Shown piece by piece: positions 1 to 6,598 of a stretch of DNA of 18,112 bases (its first letter is position 1; every line of letters begins with the position of its first letter). The stretch lies in the NCBI GenBank assembly GCA_026713285.1, contig JAPOOT010000448.1, positions 1 through 18,112 of the forward strand, in the 5' to 3' direction. The notes below the pieces were generated by a model that saw only the letters and a list, made by a program, of their open reading frames with translations, did no database searches and had not been told where the DNA came from. Both the position numbers and the translations under genes were made by a program. The DNA is from Gemmatimonadota bacterium. GTDB taxonomy: Bacteria > JAAXHH01.

Positions 1-1
1 C

Positions 2-691
2 GAGGCGCAGGGACATATCGAGTGGATGGGAAAGAAACACCCCGATGTCCGCCCCGAACAGTACCATCACCACCTGATCGTGGACGATCCGTTCTGGATA
101 CGCCTCTGCACCGACCCGCGGCTCATCGACGTCATCGAACCGTTCCTGGGTCCCGACATCGCGCTCTTCGCGGCGCACTACATCAGCAAGCCGCCCCGGG
201 ACGGGCAGCCCGTGCTCTGGCACCAGGACGGAAACTACTGGCCGCTGGAGCCCATGGAGGTCATCACGATCTGGCTGGCCGTGGACGATTCGAACCCGGA
301 AAACGGATGCATGCGGGTCGTCCCCGGCAGCCACCGGGACCGGAACCTGTTCAAACACCGCGCTTCGGACGGGGATAACGTGTTGCGTTCGGAACTCGAT
401 CTGAAGGTGGATGAATCCACTGCGGCGGACGTCGTCGTGCCGGCGGGCGGCGTTTCGCTGCACGATCCCTACCTGATTCACGGCTCTGAGGCCAACCGGT
501 CCGACCGTCGGCGATGCGGGTTGACCCTCCGGTATATCCCCACGACCACGCGTATAAAGCGCGAGAACTTCCCGGCCTACCTTTGCCGCGGCAGGGCGGT
601 GGAGGGCATCAACCACTATCCCCCGCTTCCCCGCTTCCGTGCCGGCGAACACTATCCCTTTAACGGGTGTGACCGGCCGCCGTGGAACTGA
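2..691 (+). CDS. Phytanoyl-CoA dioxygenase (PhyH) family protein, 5'-truncated by window edge
   Basis: This is a Fe(II)/2-oxoglutarate-dependent oxygenase of the PhyH family, which hydroxylates a small organic substrate using O2 and 2-oxoglutarate. The reading frame is open to the first bases of the window, so the N-terminus is missing. An internal ATG at 26 would give only 221 residues, short for a family that is usually about 250-300. Counting from that ATG, the facial-triad HxD is H66-Q-D68 in 'LWHQDGNYW'. The distal His is H152 in 'LIHGSEANRS', and the arginines just after it (161-163) are in the usual place for the 2-oxoglutarate carboxylate. 'NPENGCMRVVPGSH' is a typical PhyH core segment. 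Substrate cannot be predicted. The gene converges on the MurT-like gene with about 30 bp between the stops. Confidence 0.9.
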   Translation, partial: EAQGHIEWMGKKHPDVRPEQYHHHLIVDDPFWIRLCTDPRLIDVIEPFLGPDIALFAAHYISKPPRDGQPVLWHQDGNYWPLEPMEVITIWLAVDDSNPENGCMRVVPGSHRDRNLFKHRASDGDNVLRSELDLKVDESTAADVVVPAGGVSLHDPYLIHGSEANRSDRRRCGLTLRYIPTTTRIKRENFPAYLCRGRAVEGINHYPPLPRFRAGEHYPFNGCDRPPWN

Positions 692-700
692 CCGGACCTT

Positions 701-738
701 CGCTCAGAATCCCCCCATACGCTCAGATTATCCCCATA
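701..738. repeat. 19-bp tandem duplication over the MurT-like stop codon
   Basis: Two adjacent 19-bp units, 701-719 and 720-738, agree at 16 of 19 positions. On the minus strand the unit holds the last codons and the TGA stop (723-725) of the MurT-like gene. The second copy carries another TGA at 704-706, shifted by one reading frame. Confidence 0.75.
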
Positions 739-2081
739 TCCTTCAATTCCTGCCTGACCGCGTACATGGCGCCTTCGGACGCCAGGACCCATAGACGGTC
801 CCCTGGAGTCAGCCTGCGCATGATGTCGTGAAACACGTCGCTGACATCCGCTGCCGCGGCCATTTCCTCCGCGTCCATCTGCTCGTCCATCAAGGCCAGG
901 TGCGCCCCGCCCGCGCCGGCCACGTGCACGGACCTCGACCGGTCCGCCATCCCATCCAGATCGTCGTCGGAGATCCACGGTCCGTTGCGTCCGTCACGTA
1001 CGGCCTCGTCAAGCAGAAACAGGTAGTGGCCCCGCCGCCGGTCAAGCAGGCAGGTCCTGAGCGCTTCATGGAGAGAAGTCCTGTTCTTGATCGTCAATAG
1101 GCGTGCTTCCCGCTCATGGATCACCACCCGCTCGTCCCGCCCTCCGATGGACGTTACGGATTCGAGACCCTTGCGTATCGACACGGGACTCAGTCCGAGC
1201 GTGATTGCGGAGGCCGCCGCGGCCGCCGCGTTGTACACGTTGTGGAGCCCGGTTAACCGGAAGCGCACGTCCAGGGGACCCCGAGGGGTGATGAGCCGGA
1301 AGTTCGATTCTTCCGAGCCCAGGTCCACGTCGATCGCGTAGACCGTGGGCAACGGCCTTTCCCAACCGCAGCCTTCGCACGCGTAGTCGCCCAGATGGGC
1401 GAGGCAGGTGATTCGGTAGGTCAGGGGTACGCCGCAACGATGGCATGGCACCTCCGGAATGGACGAATCCGCCAGTTTCAGGCGCTCATCCTCCACACCG
1501 AAGTAGGTCAGCCGGGGCGGCACGCCGCGCGTGAATCCGCCGCAGAGGACCGGATCGTCCGCGTTTACGAGGATGTTCTGTCCGGCGGTCATGGCGCCGA
1601 ACCCGTTGCGCCATTCCCCTGCCAGGGCAATGGTATCGACCCCTTGGCTCAGTTCATCGTCGTACAGATTGTTCAGTACGAGCGTGCGGGGACCGCATAC
1701 CCTGATCGCCCTGCCAAGCATGCCGGTTTCGAAACCGAATACGCCGTAGTCCGCATGGATTTTGCCGCGCCGGTCGGTCGCTCTGACCAGGGTTGAGACC
1801 ACCTCGTCGATGGAAGGTGCGATGTCTTCGGGGTAAAGCGTGCGTGCGTCGGCCTGCCGGAGAATCGCGGCCAGGATCCTGCAGGTCGTGTGCTTGCCGT
1901 TCGTCCCGGTAACTCCGACGACGCCTTGCTCGAACTGACGCGCCAGGGATCGGGCCAGTTGCGGCCAGGCGGCGGCAGTGAGGGTGCCCGGCGGGATGCG
2001 TCCGCGGGAGAAATCAAACAAATCGGCCGCCTTCGCGACGGACTTGTCAATCGAAAGGGCGGCCGATTGGAGTATACGCAT
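723..2081 (-). CDS. MurT-like Mur ligase family protein (DUF1727 C-terminus), divergent and without GatD
   Basis: It resembles MurT, the ATP-dependent Mur-ligase-fold subunit of the MurT/GatD complex that amidates D-Glu of lipid II. Length is 452 aa, normal for the family. Visible features are a P-loop 'GTNGKHTT' (59-66), where most Mur ligases have GKT or GKS, a 'TLVLNNLYDDEL' segment after an 'FETG' (117-120), and a four-Cys zinc ribbon inserted in the middle domain (C213/C216 and C235/C238) as in MurT. The ligand-binding 'GLHNVYNA' begins at 278. The C-terminal DUF1727-like segment 'DEAVRDGRNGPW' (358-369) stands where MurT proteins carry the Asp-containing motif that completes the GatD triad. 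No glutaminase gene is adjacent. The ATG at 2081 lacks a clear Shine-Dalgarno. It follows the VOC gene by 35 bp, probably in one transcript. Confidence 0.8.
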   Translation of the reverse strand: MRILQSAALSIDKSVAKAADLFDFSRGRIPPGTLTAAAWPQLARSLARQFEQGVVGVTGTNGKHTTCRILAAILRQADARTLYPEDIAPSIDEVVSTLVRATDRRGKIHADYGVFGFETGMLGRAIRVCGPRTLVLNNLYDDELSQGVDTIALAGEWRNGFGAMTAGQNILVNADDPVLCGGFTRGVPPRLTYFGVEDERLKLADSSIPEVPCHRCGVPLTYRITCLAHLGDYACEGCGWERPLPTVYAIDVDLGSEESNFRLITPRGPLDVRFRLTGLHNVYNAAAAAASAITLGLSPVSIRKGLESVTSIGGRDERVVIHEREARLLTIKNRTSLHEALRTCLLDRRRGHYLFLLDEAVRDGRNGPWISDDDLDGMADRSRSVHVAGAGGAHLALMDEQMDAEEMAAAADVSDVFHDIMRRLTPGDRLWVLASEGAMYAVRQELKDMGII

Positions 2082-2116
2082 AGGAGGTTGATCGATGCCG
2101 GGGAATCAACCCTTGG

Positions 2117-2524
2117 TCATATCTTTACGCCGCGCCATTCGTCCCTGTCACCGGAAATATCGACAATATTGCCGTCGGGATCGATGGCCTTGAAAGCGAT
2201 CTCCGGCGGGGTCTCGGAGGAGATGGCGTCGCGGCCCTTAACGGTCTTCGGCGCTTCCGCTCCCCAGTTCCGGACCCTGTGCCAGGCGGCGTGGAGATCG
2301 TCAACCAACACGCCGAAGTGGATGTACTCCTCGCCTTCCTCGAGCGTCGGACGCGACGGATCGTCATGGGGTAGTAGCGTTATATTGGCGGTTCCGTCGC
2401 TGAGATCGACCGCTTCGCCGTTTCCCCGCCGGCCGATGAAGTCAAAACCGATGACTTCCTCGTAGAAACGCCGCGAGACCGCCACGTCCTGGCACCGAAG
2501 CGCCAGGTGACGCAGAAAAGCCAT
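2117..2524 (-). CDS. VOC-superfamily (glyoxalase/bleomycin resistance) protein
   Basis: A 135-residue protein made of two beta-alpha-beta-beta-beta modules, as in glyoxalase I, fosfomycin-resistance proteins and ring-cleavage dioxygenases. The first module starts 'FLRHLALRCQDV' and the second 'EEYIHFGVLVDDL'. Likely metal ligands are H6, H69 and an acidic residue in the last strand, D122 in 'PDGNIVDIS', where Glu is commoner. The start is well supported: GGAGG lies about 8 bases upstream of the ATG. It sits 57 bp downstream of the class V aminotransferase and 35 bp upstream of the MurT-like gene, so the three are probably cotranscribed. The reaction is unknown. A resistance role or a small isomerase/lyase role are equally possible. 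Confidence 0.85.
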   Translation of the reverse strand: MAFLRHLALRCQDVAVSRRFYEEVIGFDFIGRRGNGEAVDLSDGTANITLLPHDDPSRPTLEEGEEYIHFGVLVDDLHAAWHRVRNWGAEAPKTVKGRDAISSETPPEIAFKAIDPDGNIVDISGDRDEWRGVKI

Positions 2525-2581
2525 ATCGTGATCCTCCGGATGCTACCGCCTATTGCCCGTTCTGCGGGAATCCGCCCTGGC

Positions 2582-4006
2582 TTAGAGCCGCTTCTCTTTG
2601 GCGATTTCCTCGATGGCGCCGATGAACTGGTCGGTCTGGGCATCGGTCACCATGACGTGCATCGACGTCCGGTTGGCGTCCCAGTTGATCTCGTCGTGGG
2701 TGACGTTCCGGATGTATATACGGTGGCGTTCCCACAGTGTGTCGTTCAGGTCGCGGGTACCCACGCCGCTGACCTTGAACGATACCAGCGCTGCGCTCAT
2801 GCGCGGGTCCGGCGAACTGTAGACTTCGACGCCGTCCATGTTGCGCAGGGCGTTGGCCACCCGCACGGCCTGGTGGCGGTTGCGGCTTTCGACTGCCGCC
2901 GGACCGATCATGTTGTGGAAGTCCAGCGCGGCGTCGATGGCGACGCGCGCAGGCGCATTCGAGGAACCCCGCAACTCGAACTTGGCAGCTCCCGCCAGGT
3001 ATTCGTCGTAGTATACCTTGGCGAAGCCCGTGGGTTCCATGCCGTACATGGTGAGTCCGTTCACGGGGCCGGAGTACATGGTCGGCCACACGCGGTCCAC
3101 GATGTCCTCTTTCACGTAGAAGAAGCCGGTGTACATGGAGGCCATCATCCACTTGTGACACGGACCCGCGTACATGTCGCATCCCAGGGCGTGCATGTCG
3201 AGGTCGAGCATGCCCGGCGGCTGCGCCCCGTCTACCAGGGTCAGGATGCCCTTGGACCGGGCCATCTCGCAGATTTCCTTCACGGGAAGGACCAGGCCGT
3301 CGCCGTAATTGACATGGCAGAAGCTGAGCAGCTTCGTCCGCGGCGTGATGGCGGCCTCGAAGGCCTTCAGCAGCATATCGGGATTGTCGGGCGGATGGAA
3401 GTCCGGGGAGGACAGGTCGATCATCACGGTCTTCGTCCCCTGCCGTGCCGCCCGGAGATTGATAGGCTGAACTCCGCTGGAGTGATCGTGGTTGGTCGTC
3501 ACGATCTCGTCGCCCGGCTCCATGTCGATACCGAATGTGCCGAAGTTCATGCCCTCGGTCGTATTGTTGGTAAAGGCGACCTCGTTCGACTTGCAGCCAA
3601 TGTACTTCGCCATCTTATTCCGCATATTCGTCCGGAAGTCGCTGTTGTAGACGTAACTGGTGTAGCTCTTGTAGTTCGAGTTCGCGCCTTCCATCGCGGC
3701 GACCTGCGCCCGGTGAACCGGACCGGGGGACGGTCCGCGCGTACCGGTGTTCATGTAGGACACGCCATCGCGGATGATGAACTGGTCGGCCACCCAGTTC
3801 CAGTACGCCACGTCATCGGGTTCCGGAAGATGGTCTTCGGGTATGGGCGGCTTGGCCCCGGCCTTTCCGGCCATGGACAGCAATGCGGTTCCCGCGGCGA
3901 GCCCTCCTGCGATTCGCCCAATAAAACCTCGCCGGGACAGTGCTTTCAGTTTATCCGTATCCTCGTATTTTGGATCAAAATTCAAACCGGTCTCTTCCGT
4001 AATCAT
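2582..4006 (-). CDS. Tat-signal class V aminotransferase (isopenicillin N epimerase-like)
   Basis: A PLP-dependent fold-type I enzyme of the class V (CefD/NifS-like) group. I start it at the ATG at 4006, preceded by GGGAGA at good spacing, giving 474 aa. The same frame stays open upstream to 4174 but without a better site. Residues 24-30 read SRRGFIG, a twin-arginine motif, followed by a hydrophobic stretch and a likely cleavage after 'GKAGA' (51), so the enzyme is probably exported folded. The core shows 'TNNTTEGMN' (cofactor phosphate region), the PLP-pyridine Asp at D259 in 'TLVDGAQ', and the Schiff-base Lys K285 in 'GPCHKWM'. It is the first gene of the three-gene minus-strand run and has a plausible promoter at 4127-4156. 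Family members include epimerases, desulfurases and lyases, so the reaction is open. Confidence 0.9.
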   Translation of the reverse strand: MITEETGLNFDPKYEDTDKLKALSRRGFIGRIAGGLAAGTALLSMAGKAGAKPPIPEDHLPEPDDVAYWNWVADQFIIRDGVSYMNTGTRGPSPGPVHRAQVAAMEGANSNYKSYTSYVYNSDFRTNMRNKMAKYIGCKSNEVAFTNNTTEGMNFGTFGIDMEPGDEIVTTNHDHSSGVQPINLRAARQGTKTVMIDLSSPDFHPPDNPDMLLKAFEAAITPRTKLLSFCHVNYGDGLVLPVKEICEMARSKGILTLVDGAQPPGMLDLDMHALGCDMYAGPCHKWMMASMYTGFFYVKEDIVDRVWPTMYSGPVNGLTMYGMEPTGFAKVYYDEYLAGAAKFELRGSSNAPARVAIDAALDFHNMIGPAAVESRNRHQAVRVANALRNMDGVEVYSSPDPRMSAALVSFKVSGVGTRDLNDTLWERHRIYIRNVTHDEINWDANRTSMHVMVTDAQTDQFIGAIEEIAKEKRL

Positions 4007-4126
4007 GGTGTATCTCCCAAGTGATGCCTCCGGCGCGCTCCTGCAGATAAACCGGTTTAGGCCACCGCGGCAGACTGTGCCAGGGGATCTGGAAATAAGA
4101 CGATTGGAGCGAGAATCTGTAAAGAG

Positions 4127-4156
4127 AGTATACAGGGCACCGAAGGGGGACTTCAA
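4127..4156 (-). promoter_or_regulatory. Candidate sigma-70-type promoter for the class V aminotransferase run
   Basis: Reading the minus strand, TTGAAG (4156-4151) is followed by 18 bases and then TATACT (4132-4127). These match the consensus at 4/6 and 5/6. Transcription would begin near 4120, leaving a leader of about 115 nt before the ATG at 4006. Housekeeping promoters in the FCB group can differ from this consensus, so the call is tentative. Confidence 0.45.
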
Positions 4157-4240
4157 GTAAAAACTGCATTTCACAGGATTTGCGGCAGGATGGTTCCGAT
4201 TTCTGGTTGCGGGGTGCCGGAAACTCCGCTTACTTGATAG

Positions 4241-4340
4241 GTGCCTGTTCGATCTTCATGGGCAATTCCATCGGGGATAGCTGGATATAGTTGCCCGTTC
4301 GATTTTCGAGTGCAATTCTATCGGGGAAAGCTCGATTCGA
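4241..4340. repeat. Degenerate 50-bp tandem repeat upstream of the dehydratase
   Basis: Units 4241-4290 and 4291-4340 align without gaps. Over the first 46 positions 37 agree (about 80%). The best conserved parts are GTTCGAT, GCAATTC and TATCGGGG. It lies in the non-coding divergent region. The 50-bp period is not a multiple of three, so a repeated peptide is not the explanation. Confidence 0.7.
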
Positions 4341-4435
4341 CCGCTCCGAGCCGGAAGGCAAGCGCATACAGTCCAGGGGCGACTACCAGTCACCGGCCGC
4401 CCATATCCGCCGCGAAGCCAGAAAGGGTATGCTAC

Positions 4436-5563
4436 GTGAAAATCGAAGACATCGCCTCGTATTTCATCGGTGGCGGGTACGTCATCCGCATCCGGACCGA
4501 CAGTGGCCTCACCGGGGTGGGCCAGACCGCCTGCTGGGGATACCCGGAAGCCGTACACCAGATCGTGGAGCGGTTCAAAGACTACCTGGTGGGACAGGAC
4601 CCCTTCCGCATCGAGCATCACTGGCAGTACCTCTACCGCATGTCGCCCTTCCGGGGAAGCGCCTTGTCCGGTGCGGTCAGCGCCGTCGACATTGCTCTAT
4701 GGGATATCAAGGGGAAGCACTTCGGCGTACCGATCTGGGAATTGCTTGGCGGGAATTGCCGGGACAGGGTCAGGCTTCATTTGCTGGGTGGCGGCGGCAC
4801 CCCGGAGGCCATGTACGAGTCCGCGCGCAACGCCGCGACAGAGGGCTTCACGGCGCTCAAGTTCGACCCCCTGCCGGGCGGCTACCAGGACATGGCCCTG
4901 GACCGGATGATACGTACCGCCCGGGATCTCGTCGCGGCAGCCCGGGACGGCGGTGGTCCGGACATGGACCTCATCGTGGAGGTCCACCGCAAGCTGACCC
5001 CGTTGACCGCCATGCCACTGGCCAACGCCCTGACCGAATTCAACCTCTATTTCATCGAGGATCCGATCCAGATCGACAGCATCATGGCCCAGGGCGAAAT
5101 CGCACGGCGGATCGGCATCCCCGTCGGGAACGGGGAACGCCTCAACACCATTTGGGAATTTCAGGAACTCCTGGCCCACGGCGGACCGCAATACGTGCGG
5201 CCGGACGTGGCCCTGGCGGGCGGCCTGACGCACTGCAAGAAGATCGCCGCCATTGCCGAGGCCCATCACTGCGCCGTCGTCACCCACAATTTTCTGACGC
5301 CCCTCATCACCGCCGCTTCCGTTCACCTGGACACCTGCATTCCGAACTTCGTGACGCAGGAGTACAGCATGGGGGACGAATCGGAGGCCGGCAGGGTGTA
5401 CCGGACCAACATCAGGCGGGAAGGCGGATACATACCGATACCCCGCGATCCGGGCCTGGGTGTCGAACTGGACGACGAATCGCTGGCCGGCGCGGCGTTT
5501 TCGCCAATGAATACAGCGAATACGTTGCTCAGGTCGGACGGTTCGGTGGCCAACTCGGTCTAA
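4436..5563 (+). CDS. Enolase-superfamily sugar-acid dehydratase (mandelate racemase/muconate lactonizing group, D-galactonate dehydratase-like)
   Basis: Enzymes of this family abstract a proton alpha to a carboxylate on a Mg2+-bound enolate, and most MR-group members dehydrate sugar acids. I start at the GTG at 4436, about 10 bases after AAAGGG. It gives the usual N-terminus 'VKIEDIASYF' and 375 aa, while the frame open back to 4241 gives a non-family extension. The N-terminal capping domain covers about 1-115 and the barrel the rest. Metal ligands are E182 (in 'VEVHRKLTP'), E208 ('FIEDP') and E234 ('GNGERL'). Candidate catalytic histidines are H184 and H284 ('VTHNF'). The ExH at the first ligand resembles the DxH of galactonate and mannonate dehydratases with Glu for Asp. 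'LKFDP' (141-145) occupies the second-strand acid/base position. Substrate is uncertain. Confidence 0.9.
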   Translation: MKIEDIASYFIGGGYVIRIRTDSGLTGVGQTACWGYPEAVHQIVERFKDYLVGQDPFRIEHHWQYLYRMSPFRGSALSGAVSAVDIALWDIKGKHFGVPIWELLGGNCRDRVRLHLLGGGGTPEAMYESARNAATEGFTALKFDPLPGGYQDMALDRMIRTARDLVAAARDGGGPDMDLIVEVHRKLTPLTAMPLANALTEFNLYFIEDPIQIDSIMAQGEIARRIGIPVGNGERLNTIWEFQELLAHGGPQYVRPDVALAGGLTHCKKIAAIAEAHHCAVVTHNFLTPLITAASVHLDTCIPNFVTQEYSMGDESEAGRVYRTNIRREGGYIPIPRDPGLGVELDDESLAGAAFSPMNTANTLLRSDGSVANSV

Positions 5564-5573
5564 GACTTCACGC

Positions 5574-5590
5574 CCCGGCGCAGGGCCGGG
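5574..5590 (+). other. GC-rich stem-loop overlapping a Shine-Dalgarno
   Basis: CCCGGC (5574-5579) and GCCGGG (5585-5590) form a perfect 6-bp stem with a 5-base loop, between the dehydratase stop and the DUF1189 start. No T-run follows, so it is not a classical terminator. The 3' arm overlaps the GGGAGG that would serve as ribosome site for the DUF1189 ATG at 5606, so it might damp translation. Confidence 0.35.
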
Positions 5591-5605
5591 AGGTAGAGAG
5601 CGTAC

Positions 5606-6394
5606 ATGCGTCGATTCAGTTTACTGCATCCGCTGTGGATGGCCTTTTACGACGGGGAGATCTACGAGGATGTGGCCCGGTTCTGGCGAAACCGCGTCTT
5701 TTTGTACCTTGTCCTGCTTCTGGCCCTGACCTGGATACCCGTCACGATACAGATCCAGAACCAGGTGGACGAATGGGTCAGCCGGGAGGCCCCGTTCTAT
5801 ATCGACCAGGTCCCTGACCTGAGCCTGTCCGGCGGCGAACTGTCCACCTCATCCTCCGCGCCGACGCTGCTGCGTGACCGGGACGGGACGGTCCTGGCCG
5901 TGATCGACCCTACCGGCCGGTACACCAGCCTGGACGACACCGTAGCGCCGGTGCTGGTGACGAAGACCCGGATCTTCGTCCGGGGAGAGGGCGACCAGGT
6001 CGAAGTCAGTACACTGCCGGACGGACCGCCGGAGACGCTGACCCGGGAGGACCTGTACGTGATTGCGGACTGGACCCGGTCCCTGGTCAACACGCTGCTC
6101 TTGCCCGTCCTGCTCGTGTTTTCCTTCGCGTACCGGTCGCTGCAGGCGCTGCTCTACGCCTATGTGGCATCGTTTTTCACGGCGTCCAACGGAGGGAGCC
6201 TTCCGTACCGTACGCTCCTGAACCTGGCGGTCATCGCCATCACGCCGGCCGTCGTGCTGGACACCGTGCACGTGCTCATGGAATCTCCGCTGCCGGACTG
6301 GTTCTGGTGGCCGGCATGCGTGGTGTTGTCCCTCGGCTATCTGCGCTTCGGCATCCGGGTCACGCTGGAATCCGAAAGGCGGTCCGCGGCCTGA
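5606..6394 (+). CDS. DUF1189-family integral membrane protein
   Basis: A 262-residue membrane protein beginning 'LLHPLWMAFYDGEIYEDVARFWRNR', the typical DUF1189 opening in which a short cytoplasmic segment with a YDG motif precedes the first helix. Hydrophobic segments lie near 31-49, 159-177, 179-193, 203-224 and 232-250. The roughly 110-residue loop between the first two (about 50-158) is polar and probably extracytoplasmic. The family has no established biochemical role. The ATG at 5606 follows GGGAGG by about 12 bases, a little far, and that site sits in a hairpin. The gene follows the dehydratase by 42 bp on the same strand, so it is probably cotranscribed. Its last 15 codons and stop are copied downstream at 6429-6502. 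Confidence 0.85.
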   Translation: MRRFSLLHPLWMAFYDGEIYEDVARFWRNRVFLYLVLLLALTWIPVTIQIQNQVDEWVSREAPFYIDQVPDLSLSGGELSTSSSAPTLLRDRDGTVLAVIDPTGRYTSLDDTVAPVLVTKTRIFVRGEGDQVEVSTLPDGPPETLTREDLYVIADWTRSLVNTLLLPVLLVFSFAYRSLQALLYAYVASFFTASNGGSLPYRTLLNLAVIAITPAVVLDTVHVLMESPLPDWFWWPACVVLSLGYLRFGIRVTLESERRSAA

Positions 6395-6502
6395 ACGCTG
6401 GAGGCATGTCTGTCGCGAAGATAATGGTTTCGGCATCCGGGTCACGCTGGAATCCGAACGGCGGTCCGCGGCCTGAACGCCATCGGTATGTCTGTCGCGA
6501 AG
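6347..6502 (+). repeat. 74-bp direct repeat (82-bp offset) duplicating the DUF1189 3' end
   Basis: Units 6347-6420 and 6429-6502 agree at 68 of 74 positions and are separated by 8 bases. The first unit covers the last 15 codons and TGA (6392-6394) of the DUF1189 gene plus about 26 bases after it. The second repeats all of this, with its TGA at 6474-6476 in another frame. Differences cluster in the middle of the downstream part. The 204-bp gap before the next gene holds this copy and little else that I can recognise. Confidence 0.95.
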
Positions 6503-6598
6503 CAAAGGCATCGAGCAAAACGGGTTTCAGGACATTGCATGATCATCGCATCGAGTAATGGTCGTCCTTTCTTTCACCCACAGATGTGAGGAAACGCC

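Larger units (their letters stand above)
4007..4435. other. 429-bp non-coding divergent region
   Basis: No convincing gene lies between the aminotransferase start and the dehydratase start. The region holds the minus-strand promoter at 4127-4156, an aminotransferase leader of about 115 nt, and the 50-bp tandem repeat at 4241-4340. It is visibly more AT-rich than the flanking genes. I saw no clear plus-strand promoter for the dehydratase. Open frames through it on both strands have no ribosome site and no recognisable protein. Confidence 0.6.

Noticed and set aside
670..695. TGACCGG repeated 19 bp apart over the PhyH stop, like the other end duplications
   Set aside because: Only 7 bases match and the rest of the units differ, so I do not count it as a fifth case.
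692..722. Terminator between the convergent PhyH and MurT-like genes
   Set aside because: No stem-loop with T-run is visible. The C-rich run is part of the 19-bp repeat.
2095..2193. Plus-strand ATG preceded by AGGAGG near the MurT-like start
   Set aside because: It gives only a 32-residue Arg-rich peptide running antisense into the VOC gene. The AGGAGG is most simply chance.
2507..4024. Long open frame on the plus strand opposite the class V aminotransferase and VOC genes
   Set aside because: Its translation is low-complexity, rich in V, H, G and R, and matches no family, while the minus strand encodes complete PLP-enzyme motifs. High GC keeps opposite frames open.
4291..5817. Long plus-strand frame overlapping the dehydratase
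   Set aside because: Arg/Gly/Pro-rich out-of-frame translation with no motifs. The correct frame has all enolase-superfamily ligands.
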